Source: a virus. From it: 64,000 nt of DNA. A program made the position numbers and the translations under genes. A model generated the notes under the pieces. It had not been told where the DNA came from and made no database searches. It saw nothing but the letters and a program-made list of their open reading frames with translations. The DNA is taken from positions 1 to 64,000 of IMG/VR virus record IMGVR_UViG_3300028394_000049. The stretch is one strand, 5' to 3'. Below are positions 8,500 to 16,875 of the stretch, one piece after another (the stretch's first letter is position 1; each line of letters opens with the position of its first letter).

Positions 8500-9687
8500 A
8501 TGGCAAAATTTAATCTGTCCGAAGCCGCTAAAGACATCCTTTCAGGAAACGTTTCTGCTAAGCAGAGTGGTCAAGATAAACCATCCAAGTTGTCTGGTGA
8601 TGTTGCATACGGCACTAAAGAAGTTGGCGACATCGGCACACAAGTAACTAAAACTACTGACGGTGGACCTGATGCATACAAAGGTGCACCAACAGCAACA
8701 CCTCCTGGTGCAAAACCACCTGTTGGTTCTGAACCAATGAAAAAATTAAAAGGTCAACCTTCTGACCAAGGTTCTGTTGAAGAACCAGAAGGCAAGCCAA
8801 TGAAGCAAACTATGTCTATGAATAAAGGCGCAACTTTCCAACAGTACGAACAAACTGAAGAAGAAGATGATGTTTTTGCTGAAGAAAAAGAAGGTCATGA
8901 AGATGCTGCTCAAGATAAAGCGATGATTCAAAAAGCAGTTAAAAAAGAAAAAATGAAAGAAAAAATGAAAGAAGATGTTGATGCACTTCTTTCTGGTGAA
9001 AATCTTTCTGAAGAATTTAAAACTAAAGCAACAACCATCTTTGAAGCTGCCGTTATTGCTCGTGCAGAAGAAATTATTTCTGAAGCTGAAGAAACTTTAA
9101 CAGAACAATTTGAAGAAGCCATTGAACAAGTTAAAGAAGAATTAGCTTCTAAAGTTGATGACTATCTTAACTACATGGTTGAAGAATGGGTTAAAGAAAA
9201 CGAACTTGCAATCGAAAAAGGTTTACGTGCCGAAATCGTTGAAGATTTTATTTTCGGTCTAAAAGGTTTATTCGAAGAACACTACATCGACATTCCAGAA
9301 GATAAAGTTAATGTCGTTGAAGAACTAACAAACAAAGTTTCTGAGTTGGAAGACACACTTAATGAGCAAATTAAAGTTGCAGTTGAGATGAAAAAAGAAC
9401 TCAATGAACATAAGAAATTAGAGGCTATACATACAGCATGTGAAGGCCTAACTCAAACCCAAGTAGAAAAAATGAAATCACTCGCAGAGGGTGTAGACTT
9501 TACTACGGAAGGCGATTTTATGGAAAAACTTGACATCTTAAAAGAATCATATTTCAAAACAGATGTTAAGGTCGCACAAAATTCATCTTTTGAAGAAGTT
9601 TTAGTTGAAGAAGAAAAGAAGGCTGTTAAATCTTCTGACGCTTCAATGGAAATTTACGCAAAGACAATATCACAAACTTTGAAATAA
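8500..9687 (+). CDS. 22: Prohead scaffold protein gp22
   Basis: This 395-residue acidic protein is the assembly core around which gp23 polymerises, later degraded by gp21. The first ~130 residues are Gly/Pro/Lys-rich and disordered; the rest is Glu/Lys-rich and helical, with heptad patterns around VEELTNKVSELEDTLNEQIK. Candidate LxE cleavage points recur, such as LSE and LNE. T4 gp22 is shorter (269 residues). Order gp21-gp22-gp23 and the strong late promoter support the call. Confidence 0.9.
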   Translation: MAKFNLSEAAKDILSGNVSAKQSGQDKPSKLSGDVAYGTKEVGDIGTQVTKTTDGGPDAYKGAPTATPPGAKPPVGSEPMKKLKGQPSDQGSVEEPEGKPMKQTMSMNKGATFQQYEQTEEEDDVFAEEKEGHEDAAQDKAMIQKAVKKEKMKEKMKEDVDALLSGENLSEEFKTKATTIFEAAVIARAEEIISEAEETLTEQFEEAIEQVKEELASKVDDYLNYMVEEWVKENELAIEKGLRAEIVEDFIFGLKGLFEEHYIDIPEDKVNVVEELTNKVSELEDTLNEQIKVAVEMKKELNEHKKLEAIHTACEGLTQTQVEKMKSLAEGVDFTTEGDFMEKLDILKESYFKTDVKVAQNSSFEEVLVEEEKKAVKSSDASMEIYAKTISQTLK

Positions 9688-9694
9688 TAAAAAA

Positions 9695-9702
9695 TATAAA
9701 TA
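9695..9702 (+). promoter_or_regulatory. Late promoter TATAAATA before gp23
   Basis: An exact TATAAATA lies 35 bases before the gp23 ATG, which also has an AAGGAG ribosome site. Confidence 0.78.
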
Positions 9703-9737
9703 TTATTTCATAAAAGATACTAAACAAGGAGAACTAT

Positions 9738-11063
9738 ATGTATCTAACCGAAGAACTACAAAAGAAATGGGCTCCAGTTTTGGAACATCCAGAACTTGAA
9801 TCTATCAAAGACCCATACAAAAAAGCTGTTACAGCACTTGTTTTGGAAAACCAACAACAAGCTATGGCTCAAGATCGTCAACAATTGAACGAAACTATTG
9901 ATGGCCCAACCAACGCTACTGGTTCCGCTGTTGCTAATTTCGATCCAATTTTGATCTCTTTAGTTCGCCGTGCATTACCAAACCTTATCGCTTATGACGT
10001 TGCTGGCGTTCAGCCAATGACTGGTCCTACAGGTTTGATTTTCGCAATGCGTGCTCGTTACACAAACCAGTCTGGTACAGAAGCTTTCTACAACGAAGCA
10101 AACACAGCATACTCTGGCGTTACTTCTGTTGCTAACCCATACGGTTTCCGTGGTACTGCTGTTACTGACGTTGCAACAAACCCTGTTGCTGACTTGACTG
10201 CTAACGCTTTCACAACTGGTATTGCACGTACTACTGCTACTGCTGAATTCTTAGGTTCAGATAGCAACGCAATTTTCCAACAAATGGCATTCTCTATTGA
10301 GAAAGTTACTGTAACTGCTCAAAGCCGTGCGTTGAAAGCTGAATACTCTCTAGAACTTGCACAAGACTTGAAAGCAATTCACGGTCTTGATGCTGAAACA
10401 GAATTGTCTAACATTCTGTCTACAGAGATTCTTTCCGAAATCAACCGTGAAGTTATCCGTACAATCTACACTACTGCTGTAGTTGGTGCCAAATACGGTA
10501 CAACAACTCAAGGTTACTTTGACTTAGACACAGACTCTAACGGTCGTTGGTCTGTAGAACGTTTCAAAGGTTTGATTTTCCAAATCGAACGTGATGCTAA
10601 CGTTATTGCTAAAGAAACTCGTCGTGGTAAAGGTAACGTTCTGATCGTTTCTTCAGACGTTGCTTCCGCTATGGCAATGGCTGGTGTATTACAATATACT
10701 CCTGCTCTACAAGCTGACCTACAAGTTGATGATACAGGCAATACTTTTGCTGGTATGTTACACGGTCGTATCAAAGTTTACATCGATCCATATTTTGGTG
10801 GTTACACATCTAACCAAGAATTGGTAACTGTAGGCTACAAAGGTTCATCACCATACGATGCTGGTTTGTTCTACTGCCCATACGTACCACTACAGATGGT
10901 TCGTGCAGTTGACCAATTCACATTCCAACCAAAGATTGGTTTCAAGACTCGTTACGGCATGGTTGCAAACCCATTTGCTGAAGGTTCTGGTGCTGGTCTA
11001 GGTCTATTAAATGCACGTACTAACAAGTACTATCGTATTTTTGGCGTGAAAAACTTGATGTAA
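9738..11063 (+). CDS. 23: Major capsid protein gp23
   Basis: This 441-residue protein forms the capsid hexamers. Diagnostic T4-like segments are VRRALPNLIAYDVAGVQPM (~75-93), LKAEYSLELAQDLKAIHG, SEINREVI and YGMVANPFAEG near the C-terminus. T4 gp23 is 521 residues; the shorter form lacks part of the insertion domain, as in cyanophage relatives. A candidate gp21 site is LNE|T after Glu52, comparable to cleavage after residue 65 in T4. Codons are unusually rich in C-ending and optimal forms, as expected for the most abundant virion protein. No gp24 paralogue is seen nearby. Confidence 0.97.
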   Translation: MYLTEELQKKWAPVLEHPELESIKDPYKKAVTALVLENQQQAMAQDRQQLNETIDGPTNATGSAVANFDPILISLVRRALPNLIAYDVAGVQPMTGPTGLIFAMRARYTNQSGTEAFYNEANTAYSGVTSVANPYGFRGTAVTDVATNPVADLTANAFTTGIARTTATAEFLGSDSNAIFQQMAFSIEKVTVTAQSRALKAEYSLELAQDLKAIHGLDAETELSNILSTEILSEINREVIRTIYTTAVVGAKYGTTTQGYFDLDTDSNGRWSVERFKGLIFQIERDANVIAKETRRGKGNVLIVSSDVASAMAMAGVLQYTPALQADLQVDDTGNTFAGMLHGRIKVYIDPYFGGYTSNQELVTVGYKGSSPYDAGLFYCPYVPLQMVRAVDQFTFQPKIGFKTRYGMVANPFAEGSGAGLGLLNARTNKYYRIFGVKNLM

Positions 11064-11093
11064 TCAAGAAGTTCCCGTTAAGAGGAACATTTT

Positions 11094-11122
11094 AAAGACC
11101 ACCTTCGGGTGGTCTTTTTTTT
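11094..11122 (+). terminator. Strong terminator after gp23
   Basis: A 10-bp stem AAAGACCACC/GGTGGTCTTT (11094-11103 and 11108-11117) with a stable TTCG tetraloop runs into eight Ts. It closes the capsid operon. Confidence 0.95.
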
Positions 11123-11128
11123 GGCTCC

Positions 11129-11134
11129 TAAATA
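11129..11134 (+). promoter_or_regulatory. Weak candidate late promoter
   Basis: TAAATA within CCTAAATAC directly follows the gp23 terminator and lies about 35 bases before the next gene. It matches only the 3' six bases of TATAAATA. Confidence 0.3.
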
Positions 11135-11165
11135 CACATATGAAACTAACTAAGATAAATCATAA

Positions 11166-11696
11166 ATGACAGCACTCACTAGAGCACCTCAAAACACAAA
11201 CTTGTTACAAGCTACCAAGTTTTTAATGACGTTTAGTAGAATACCAACGACAACATATTTTTGTCAAACTGTTAATTTGCCAGGTATCTCTGTTAGTCAA
11301 GCACAAATAGCATTTCCATCTATTACTGCATATAGTCCAGGTAATCAAATATCTTATAACAATTTTAATATTTCATTTACCATCGATGAAGAATTGTTAT
11401 CTTGGAGAGAAATTCATAAATGGATGCTTTCTTTTGCTTCACCAAAAGGCACAGATGAAAGAAACAGATTAACGGCACAACAAAATCAAAACACTTTGAA
11501 CAGTACCAATCTGAAACAATATTCTGATGGTACTTTGACTATTTTAAATGCTTTGAATAATCCGGTATCAAGAATACAATTTTACAATATGTTTCCATCT
11601 TCTCTTTCCGATTTGAATTTCGATACCAAATTATCGGCAGATGATATCATTACTGGCGATGCCACATTTTATTTTGAAAGTTACGACTTTATCTAA
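11166..11696 (+). CDS. Tail-tube-fold virion protein (gp3/gp54/gp19-like)
   Basis: This 176-residue protein has the pattern of T4 tube-fold proteins: LLQATKFLMTFSRIPTTTYF, the CQTVNLPGIS turn, and a C-terminal ITGDATFYFESYDF strand like the end of gp19. Proteins after gp23 in related phages are annotated as gp3 (tail completion) or as tube proteins. I therefore infer a tail-tube cap, initiator or completion protein, but cannot choose among gp3, gp54 or a gp19 paralogue from sequence alone. Confidence 0.6.
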   Translation: MTALTRAPQNTNLLQATKFLMTFSRIPTTTYFCQTVNLPGISVSQAQIAFPSITAYSPGNQISYNNFNISFTIDEELLSWREIHKWMLSFASPKGTDERNRLTAQQNQNTLNSTNLKQYSDGTLTILNALNNPVSRIQFYNMFPSSLSDLNFDTKLSADDIITGDATFYFESYDFI

Positions 11697-11704
11697 CATT
11701 AGGC

Positions 11705-11733
11705 TTGCATTTTAACATTGGTTATGTTAGTAT
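11705..11733 (+). promoter_or_regulatory. Sigma70-like promoter upstream of uvsY
   Basis: TTGCAT (11705-11710), a 17-base spacer and TAGTAT (11728-11733) lie ~30 bases before uvsY, suggesting early or middle expression of the uvsY-uvsW group. Confidence 0.5.
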
Positions 11734-11764
11734 GTTGAATTGGTGTTAGACTATTGAATATATT

Positions 11765-12199
11765 ATGGAAAACTTAGAACAAGTATTAAAAAATTGGGAA
11801 CGTGATGCAGAGATCGACCAGACGGAACCTGGCAAAGAACTCATCAAGATACCCACATTACACAACAAATACCTTTCTATTCTCACAAAGCACAAGATTG
11901 CCTCAAAGAAGGCACATTTTGATTATCTCCGTATGCGGAAGATTAAGTGGGAATATTACACAGGTAAAATGTCCCAAGAAGAACTAGAACAGTACGGTTG
12001 GGAACCTTTTCAATTCACACTCAAATCTGATATCACCACTTATTTGGAAGCAGACTCCGATTTAATTAAATTATTGGAGAAAAAAGTTTACCATGAAGAA
12101 GTTGTATCAGTAATTGAATCTATCATGCAAGAACTGAAATCAAGAACTTTCCAGTTGCGTGACTTTATTAGCTGGGAGAAATTCATAGGTGGACAGTAA
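11765..12199 (+). CDS. uvsY: UvsY recombination mediator
   Basis: This 144-residue protein loads UvsX onto gp32-coated single-stranded DNA (T4 UvsY is 137 residues). It shows the T4 UvsY layout: an N-terminal helix, a basic central stretch (KHKIASKKAHFDYLRMRKIKWEYYTGKM) and a C-terminal helical region (EEVVSVIESIMQELKSRTFQLRDFISWEKF) corresponding to the hexamerisation part. It overlaps uvsW by 11 bases, as the pair is adjacent in T4. Confidence 0.88.
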   Translation: MENLEQVLKNWERDAEIDQTEPGKELIKIPTLHNKYLSILTKHKIASKKAHFDYLRMRKIKWEYYTGKMSQEELEQYGWEPFQFTLKSDITTYLEADSDLIKLLEKKVYHEEVVSVIESIMQELKSRTFQLRDFISWEKFIGGQ

Positions 12200-13676
12200 A
12201 GAACACGTTTTAATTGAAAAGGTAAATGAGGTATATTTACAAGTTGGGTGTGAAAAACATTTAGCTAAAGAGTTATCAGAATTCTTTACGTTTTTTGTAC
12301 CTGGACATCAATTCGTTCCTGCATATCGTAACAAAATATGGGACGGAAAGATTCGCCTTTTTGATTTACGCAATAACAATCTTTACATTGGACTACTACC
12401 TTATCTAGAACAGTTTTGTGTTGAACGAAATTACACATACTCTCATAGTTTTGTTGAAGATGAGTTCTCAGTATATCATGCAAATAAGTTTATTGAAAGC
12501 CTCAAGATACATGGAAGAGGTGAACCATTAGAAGTTCGTGAACATCAACTCAATGCATTTGTTCACTCTATGCAGTCTAAACGTTCTTTGTTAGTATCTC
12601 CCACAGCATCTGGCAAATCTCTCATCATTTATTTGTTGTTTAGACAACTGCAACAATATCAAAATTTAAAAGGTTTGGTTATTGTTCCAACCACATCTTT
12701 AGTCGAACAGTTGTATTCAGACTTTGCAGATTACAACAACGATAATATGGAGCCATATCTTCATCGGATATATCAAGGCAAAGACAAGAACACAGACAAA
12801 GCTTTGACCATCTCTACATGGCAATCTTTATACAAGATGCCTAAAGAATACTTTGAACAGTTTGATTATGTGATAGGCGATGAAGCACACTTGTTCAAGG
12901 CACAATCACTAACAACAATATTGACATCGTGTATTAATGCCAAATATCGTATTGGATTAACAGGAACTTTAGACGGTACCAAGACACACAAGTTGGTATT
13001 AGAAGGGTTGTTCGGTCCAGTAAAACAAGTCACAACGACAAAACAATTGATAGACAAGAAACAACTTGCAGAATTTCAAATCAAGTGTCTAGTTTTAAAA
13101 CACGATGAAGATATAGCTAAAGAACTTCGAGAAAAAACCTATCATGAAGAAATTGACTATTTGATATCAAATGAAAAAAGAAATAAATTCATAAAAAATC
13201 TTGCAGTAAGTCTACAAAATAATACACTGGTTTTGTATCAAATGGTTGACAAACATGGGCAAATACTGTATGATCTAATTAGAGAAACCAAGAATATTGG
13301 CGAAAGAAAAGTTTTCTTTGTTCATGGAGGAACAGACACTACAGACAGAGAAGAAATTAGAAAAATAATGGAGATAGAAAATGATGCGATTGTTGTGGCT
13401 AGTTTTGGTACCTTTTCTACTGGTATCAACATACGAAATTTACACAATATCATCTTCGCTAGCCCAAGCAAAAGTAGAGTTAGAAATTTACAAAGCATTG
13501 GTCGAGGGTTGCGGCAAGCAGAAGGAAAAGATATTGCCACACTCTACGACATCGCAGATGATTTGAGAGTTGGAAAACACATGAACTTTACTTTAAAACA
13601 CTTCGTGGAAAGAACACGTATATATAATGAGGAGAGATTCCCATTCAAAATCTACAAGATAGGACTAAAAAAATGA
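12189..13676 (+). CDS. uvsW: UvsW DNA/RNA helicase
   Basis: This 495-residue superfamily 2 helicase unwinds R-loops and branched DNA and drives the switch to recombination-dependent replication (T4 UvsW is ~500 residues). Motif I is SPTASGKS (137-144), motif II DEAH (231-234), motif III TGTL (~254) and motif VI QSIGRGLRQ. The start is GTG inside the uvsY 3' end; the N-terminal DSKEHVLIEKVNEVYLQV continues without an ATG alternative. Confidence 0.95.
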   Translation: MDSKEHVLIEKVNEVYLQVGCEKHLAKELSEFFTFFVPGHQFVPAYRNKIWDGKIRLFDLRNNNLYIGLLPYLEQFCVERNYTYSHSFVEDEFSVYHANKFIESLKIHGRGEPLEVREHQLNAFVHSMQSKRSLLVSPTASGKSLIIYLLFRQLQQYQNLKGLVIVPTTSLVEQLYSDFADYNNDNMEPYLHRIYQGKDKNTDKALTISTWQSLYKMPKEYFEQFDYVIGDEAHLFKAQSLTTILTSCINAKYRIGLTGTLDGTKTHKLVLEGLFGPVKQVTTTKQLIDKKQLAEFQIKCLVLKHDEDIAKELREKTYHEEIDYLISNEKRNKFIKNLAVSLQNNTLVLYQMVDKHGQILYDLIRETKNIGERKVFFVHGGTDTTDREEIRKIMEIENDAIVVASFGTFSTGINIRNLHNIIFASPSKSRVRNLQSIGRGLRQAEGKDIATLYDIADDLRVGKHMNFTLKHFVERTRIYNEERFPFKIYKIGLKK

Positions 13677-14047
13677 ACAATATCAGAATAGTTCGACTAA
13701 AGAGTGGTGAAGATATAATTGGAAACATATGTGATCAAAACGGTATGATACAATTAGACTCTCCGATGTCAGTTTCTTTGGTTACAAAAAACGGAACTAA
13801 AGGAATGTTGGTTATGAATCATTGGTTGCCAATACAATTAATTAAAAAGAATGAAATAAAAATTTCTTCTAACGATGTGTTAACAACTTTTGAACCAACC
13901 GATGAACTCTCTGAGTACTACTCCGATACAGTAAAAAAACTTGCATCATTGTTGGAAGCTAAAGAACTTGCAGATCAAATGAGAGATGAAGATATTCAGG
14001 AAATTATGGATGCCTTAGAAGAAGGTACTGGAGAAACAATACATTGA
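13673..14047 (+). CDS. Sm-like (Hfq-related) small protein 1
   Basis: This 124-residue protein starts NNIRIVRLKSGEDIIGNIC, an Sm1-like strand pattern, and is followed by an acidic helical tail (LLEAKELADQMRDEDIQEIMDALEEG). A paralogue at 34751 shares the (L)K-x-(S/T)GED-hydrophobic-hydrophobic-G core. Sm-fold proteins bind RNA in other systems; in related phages this family has no proven role. It overlaps uvsW by four bases (ATGA). Confidence 0.65.
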   Translation: MNNIRIVRLKSGEDIIGNICDQNGMIQLDSPMSVSLVTKNGTKGMLVMNHWLPIQLIKKNEIKISSNDVLTTFEPTDELSEYYSDTVKKLASLLEAKELADQMRDEDIQEIMDALEEGTGETIH

Positions 14048-14131
14048 TACTGAAGCAGCAACACACCGAAATTTACACGTTGTCAAGCTGTTTGTCAATA
14101 CATTAAATGGTATATTTGAAATGGAATTATT

Positions 14132-14668
14132 ATGACAAAGCAAACACATTATATAAACAACCAAGATTTTCTCAAGGCCTTGATTGAATATCAATCAGCT
14201 AGTGATTTGGCAAAAAAAGAAAATCGTACCGCACCTGCAATACCAAATTATATTGGTGAATGCTTTATGAAGATTGCAGAAGGTCTATCTCACAAACCTA
14301 ACTTCATTAACTATACTTATAGAGATGAAATGGTATCCGATGGTATTGAAAATTGTTTACAGTACTTTGCAAACTTTGATCCAACCAAGTCAAGTAATCC
14401 TTTTGCATACTTCACACAAATCATTTACTTTGCTTTTCTTAGAAGAATACAAAAAGAAAAGAAACAGTTATATGTTAAATATAAATCAGCTGAACAAACT
14501 GGTATACTAGATGAACATGAGTTTATGGAACTGGAAGATGGCACATTTAAACAGTTTCAATTATACGATAATATTGCCGAATTTATAGAGAATTTTGAGG
14601 TAGCTAAAGAAGCCAAAAAGGCAACAACTAAAAAAGTAAAAGGTTTGGAGAAATTTTTAGATGAGTAA
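14132..14668 (+). CDS. 55: Late-transcription sigma factor gp55
   Basis: This 178-residue protein is the phage sigma factor that recognises TATAAATA late promoters together with the gp45 clamp and gp33. The family pattern is visible in GIENCLQYFANFDPTKSSNPFAYFTQIIYFAFLRRIQKEKKQ (shown in T4 gp55 as the sigma region 2-like core; residues ~72-113). T4 gp55 is 185 residues. Possible upstream promoter: TTGTCA (14080), 17 bases, TTAAAT, which is weak. The many late promoters in this window fit its presence. gp33 was not identified. Confidence 0.92.
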   Translation: MTKQTHYINNQDFLKALIEYQSASDLAKKENRTAPAIPNYIGECFMKIAEGLSHKPNFINYTYRDEMVSDGIENCLQYFANFDPTKSSNPFAYFTQIIYFAFLRRIQKEKKQLYVKYKSAEQTGILDEHEFMELEDGTFKQFQLYDNIAEFIENFEVAKEAKKATTKKVKGLEKFLDE

Positions 14669-15089
14669 AATGAAAATAGGATTCACTTGTTCCACATTTG
14701 ATTTGTTTCATGCCGGCCATATGATGATGTTGAAAGAGGCAAAAAAACAATGTGACCACCTTATAGTTGGATTACAAACCGATCCAACCATAGACCGTCC
14801 TGATACCAAAAATAAACCGGTACAAACATTATTTGAAAGGTTTGTGCAGTTGGATTCCTGCAAATATGTGGATGAAGTAATTCCATATTCTACCGAAAAA
14901 GAATTGATGGACATATTGCTTTCTTATCCAATTGATGTTAGAATTATAGGAGAAGAATACAAAGATAAACCTTTCACAGGTCGTGAATTAGATATTGATG
15001 TATATTATAACTCTCGCAAACATAGTTTTAGCACAACTTCTTTGCGTAAAAGAGTTCGTGAGTCTGAGGAAAGGAAACAAAATGTATAA
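14661..15089 (+). CDS. Glycerol-3-phosphate cytidylyltransferase-like (TagD family)
   Basis: This 142-residue protein belongs to the cytidylyltransferase superfamily that joins CTP to an alcohol phosphate. Motifs are GFTCSTFDLFHAGHMMML (HxGH at the nucleotide site) and STTSLRKRV near the C-terminus (the ISTTxxR signature), with RFVQLDSCKYVDEVIPY between. Length equals TagD-type single-domain enzymes (~130 residues). Such genes are common in T4-like marine phages and may feed polar-head or glycan synthesis. The substrate is not proven. It overlaps gp55 by eight bases. Confidence 0.8.
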   Translation: MSKMKIGFTCSTFDLFHAGHMMMLKEAKKQCDHLIVGLQTDPTIDRPDTKNKPVQTLFERFVQLDSCKYVDEVIPYSTEKELMDILLSYPIDVRIIGEEYKDKPFTGRELDIDVYYNSRKHSFSTTSLRKRVRESEERKQNV

Positions 15090-15249
15090 GGTATGTTATT
15101 ACCCAACTAACACAGAAACATCAGTTTTTTTTAAGTGGTTTAAATCACTACAAGAAGCCGTATCATTTACTAATACTAGACCCATCAATTCAGTTTTAGA
15201 AATTAAATATTATGACGATGTTGACCACAAAAAACCAGACCGAAACTAA
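15082..15249 (+). CDS. Small conserved phage protein (55 aa)
   Basis: A 55-residue protein begins MYKVCYYPTNTETSVFFKW and contains INSVLEIKYYDD near its end. The ATG at 15082 follows GAGGAAAGGA, a good ribosome site; longer in-frame starts lie inside the preceding gene and are unlikely. It overlaps both neighbours (8 bases 5', 38 bases 3'), typical of compact T4-like replication clusters. Its function is unknown. Confidence 0.6.
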   Translation: MYKVCYYPTNTETSVFFKWFKSLQEAVSFTNTRPINSVLEIKYYDDVDHKKPDRN

Positions 15250-16327
15250 AGTTGCCATTATAACGGATCAACACTTCGGTGCCAGAAACGATTCTGTTCA
15301 TTTTTTAGACTTTTATGAAAAGTTCTATCGTGACACATTTTTTCCAAAATTAAAACAGGAAAACATTAAAACTGTATTGATACTTGGTGACACTTTTGAT
15401 CGCCGAAAGTATGTCAACTTTTATTCTTTGAAACGAACAAAAGAAATGTTCTTTGACATTTTGGCAAAAGAATCAATCGATGTTTATATGTTGGCAGGAA
15501 ATCACGATACGTATTTTAAAAATACTAACGATGTAAATTCTGTTGACTTGTTATTGCGTGAATATGACAACATCACAGTAATCGATACTCCACAAACCAT
15601 ACATCTAGAGTATGGAGATGTAAGCTCCGACGTTTGCATGATTCCTTGGATTTGTGCAGAGAATTATGAACAATCTCTGGCAGAAATTAAAAACACATCA
15701 GCCACACTTTGCATGGGACACTTTGAAATTGCTGGTTTCGCTATGCATCGTGGCATGCCTTCAGCGGAAGGATTGAATCGTGATATATTCAGACGATTCG
15801 ATAAGGTGTTTAGTGGTCACTACCATCATCGTTCGAGTTCGGACAACATCACCTATCTTGGCAATCCTTACGAACTAACTTGGCAAGATTACAATGATGT
15901 TCGTGGATTCCATATTTTTGATTTGGCTGATAGGAATTTAGAATTTATTCCCAATCCTAATGTAATGTTTCACCGAATCATTTATAATGATAAAGAGGAA
16001 TCAATTACAGAAATCAACAACAAAGACCTATCAAAATATACCAACACATATGTGAAAGTTGTGGTATTGAATAAGACTAATCCTTATCTGTTTGATAAGT
16101 TTATGAACAATTTATACAATATCAATCCAGTCGATATTACCATTGCTGAAGATTTTACTGACTTGACAGAAGGCGTTGAAGATGATATGATAGATCAAGC
16201 AGAAGATACCATCACAATCATTAATAAGTTTGTGGATGGAATCAAAGAAGAACACATTGATAATGAAAAATTGAAAACTATAATGCGTGAATTGTATGTG
16301 GAAGCATTGAATCTGGATCAAGCATGA
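15212..16327 (+). CDS. 47: Recombination endonuclease subunit gp47 (Mre11-like)
   Basis: This 371-residue metallophosphoesterase is the nuclease of the gp46/gp47 end-resection complex. Conserved motifs are ITDQHFG (D19, H21), ILGDTFDRR (D60), AGNHD (96-99), CMGHFEI and FSGHYHHRS. T4 gp47 is 339 residues. The start may be 15212 or the second in-frame ATG at 15218. It is followed by a 2OG oxygenase and then gp46, so the pair is split by one inserted gene. Confidence 0.95.
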   Translation: MTMLTTKNQTETKVAIITDQHFGARNDSVHFLDFYEKFYRDTFFPKLKQENIKTVLILGDTFDRRKYVNFYSLKRTKEMFFDILAKESIDVYMLAGNHDTYFKNTNDVNSVDLLLREYDNITVIDTPQTIHLEYGDVSSDVCMIPWICAENYEQSLAEIKNTSATLCMGHFEIAGFAMHRGMPSAEGLNRDIFRRFDKVFSGHYHHRSSSDNITYLGNPYELTWQDYNDVRGFHIFDLADRNLEFIPNPNVMFHRIIYNDKEESITEINNKDLSKYTNTYVKVVVLNKTNPYLFDKFMNNLYNINPVDITIAEDFTDLTEGVEDDMIDQAEDTITIINKFVDGIKEEHIDNEKLKTIMRELYVEALNLDQA

Positions 16328-16875
16328 ACTGGAAAATTGTAGATAATATTTTTACTTCTGAAGAATTGGATAAACTGTGTGATTATTTTAGTACACATGG
16401 AAAACTATCCAAAGGTACCACACCATTAAACACAGGAAAGTGGAGAATATGTGATACATGTGACTATTCAAGAGATAATGAAGATTTGAAATGGTTTTTT
16501 AAAAAATTAGATTCTGCAATTTTAAAGATCAATCGTGAAGTGTTCAATTTCAAGTTGATGGGTTATTACAATATTATGTATTCTGTTTATAATGATTTTG
16601 AAAATGGCCAGTACAAGTTTCATCCAGATACAGCTGAAGGTCGATTGGGTGTCAGGAAATTATCTTTATCTTTAATCTTAAATGAACCTGGAACCGACTT
16701 TGAAGGCGGCGATTTCTTATTCAATCTAGGTAACGAATCCAAACCACACAAAGCATCTTTGAAGCGGGGTTCTATGGTTCTTTTTCCTTCCTATATGTTA
16801 CATGCTGTTTCACCAGTTACTAAAGGCACCAGAAAATCTGTTGTTGTTTGGGTTGAGGGTCCTGAGTTCGTATGA
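16324..16875 (+). CDS. 2-oxoglutarate/Fe(II) dioxygenase 1 (prolyl-hydroxylase type)
   Basis: This 183-residue enzyme has the double-stranded beta-helix ligand set: His100 and Asp102 (KFHPDT), His160 (YMLHAVSPV) and Arg170 (GTRKSVVVW) for 2-oxoglutarate. It contains FEGGDFLFNLG, typical of the family. The substrate may be protein, nucleic acid base or small molecule and cannot be told. It is inserted between gp47 and gp46, overlapping each by four bases. Two further enzymes of the fold are encoded at 38712 and 40402. Confidence 0.88.
   Translation: MNWKIVDNIFTSEELDKLCDYFSTHGKLSKGTTPLNTGKWRICDTCDYSRDNEDLKWFFKKLDSAILKINREVFNFKLMGYYNIMYSVYNDFENGQYKFHPDTAEGRLGVRKLSLSLILNEPGTDFEGGDFLFNLGNESKPHKASLKRGSMVLFPSYMLHAVSPVTKGTRKSVVVWVEGPEFV

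Noticed and set aside
11166-11696. Firm call as gp3
   Set aside because: The tube-like fold also fits gp54 or a gp19 paralogue, and no decisive motif is visible.
14080-14108. TTGTCA-17-TTAAAT as the gp55 promoter
   Set aside because: Both hexamers are weak; mentioned with gp55 but not listed as a feature.
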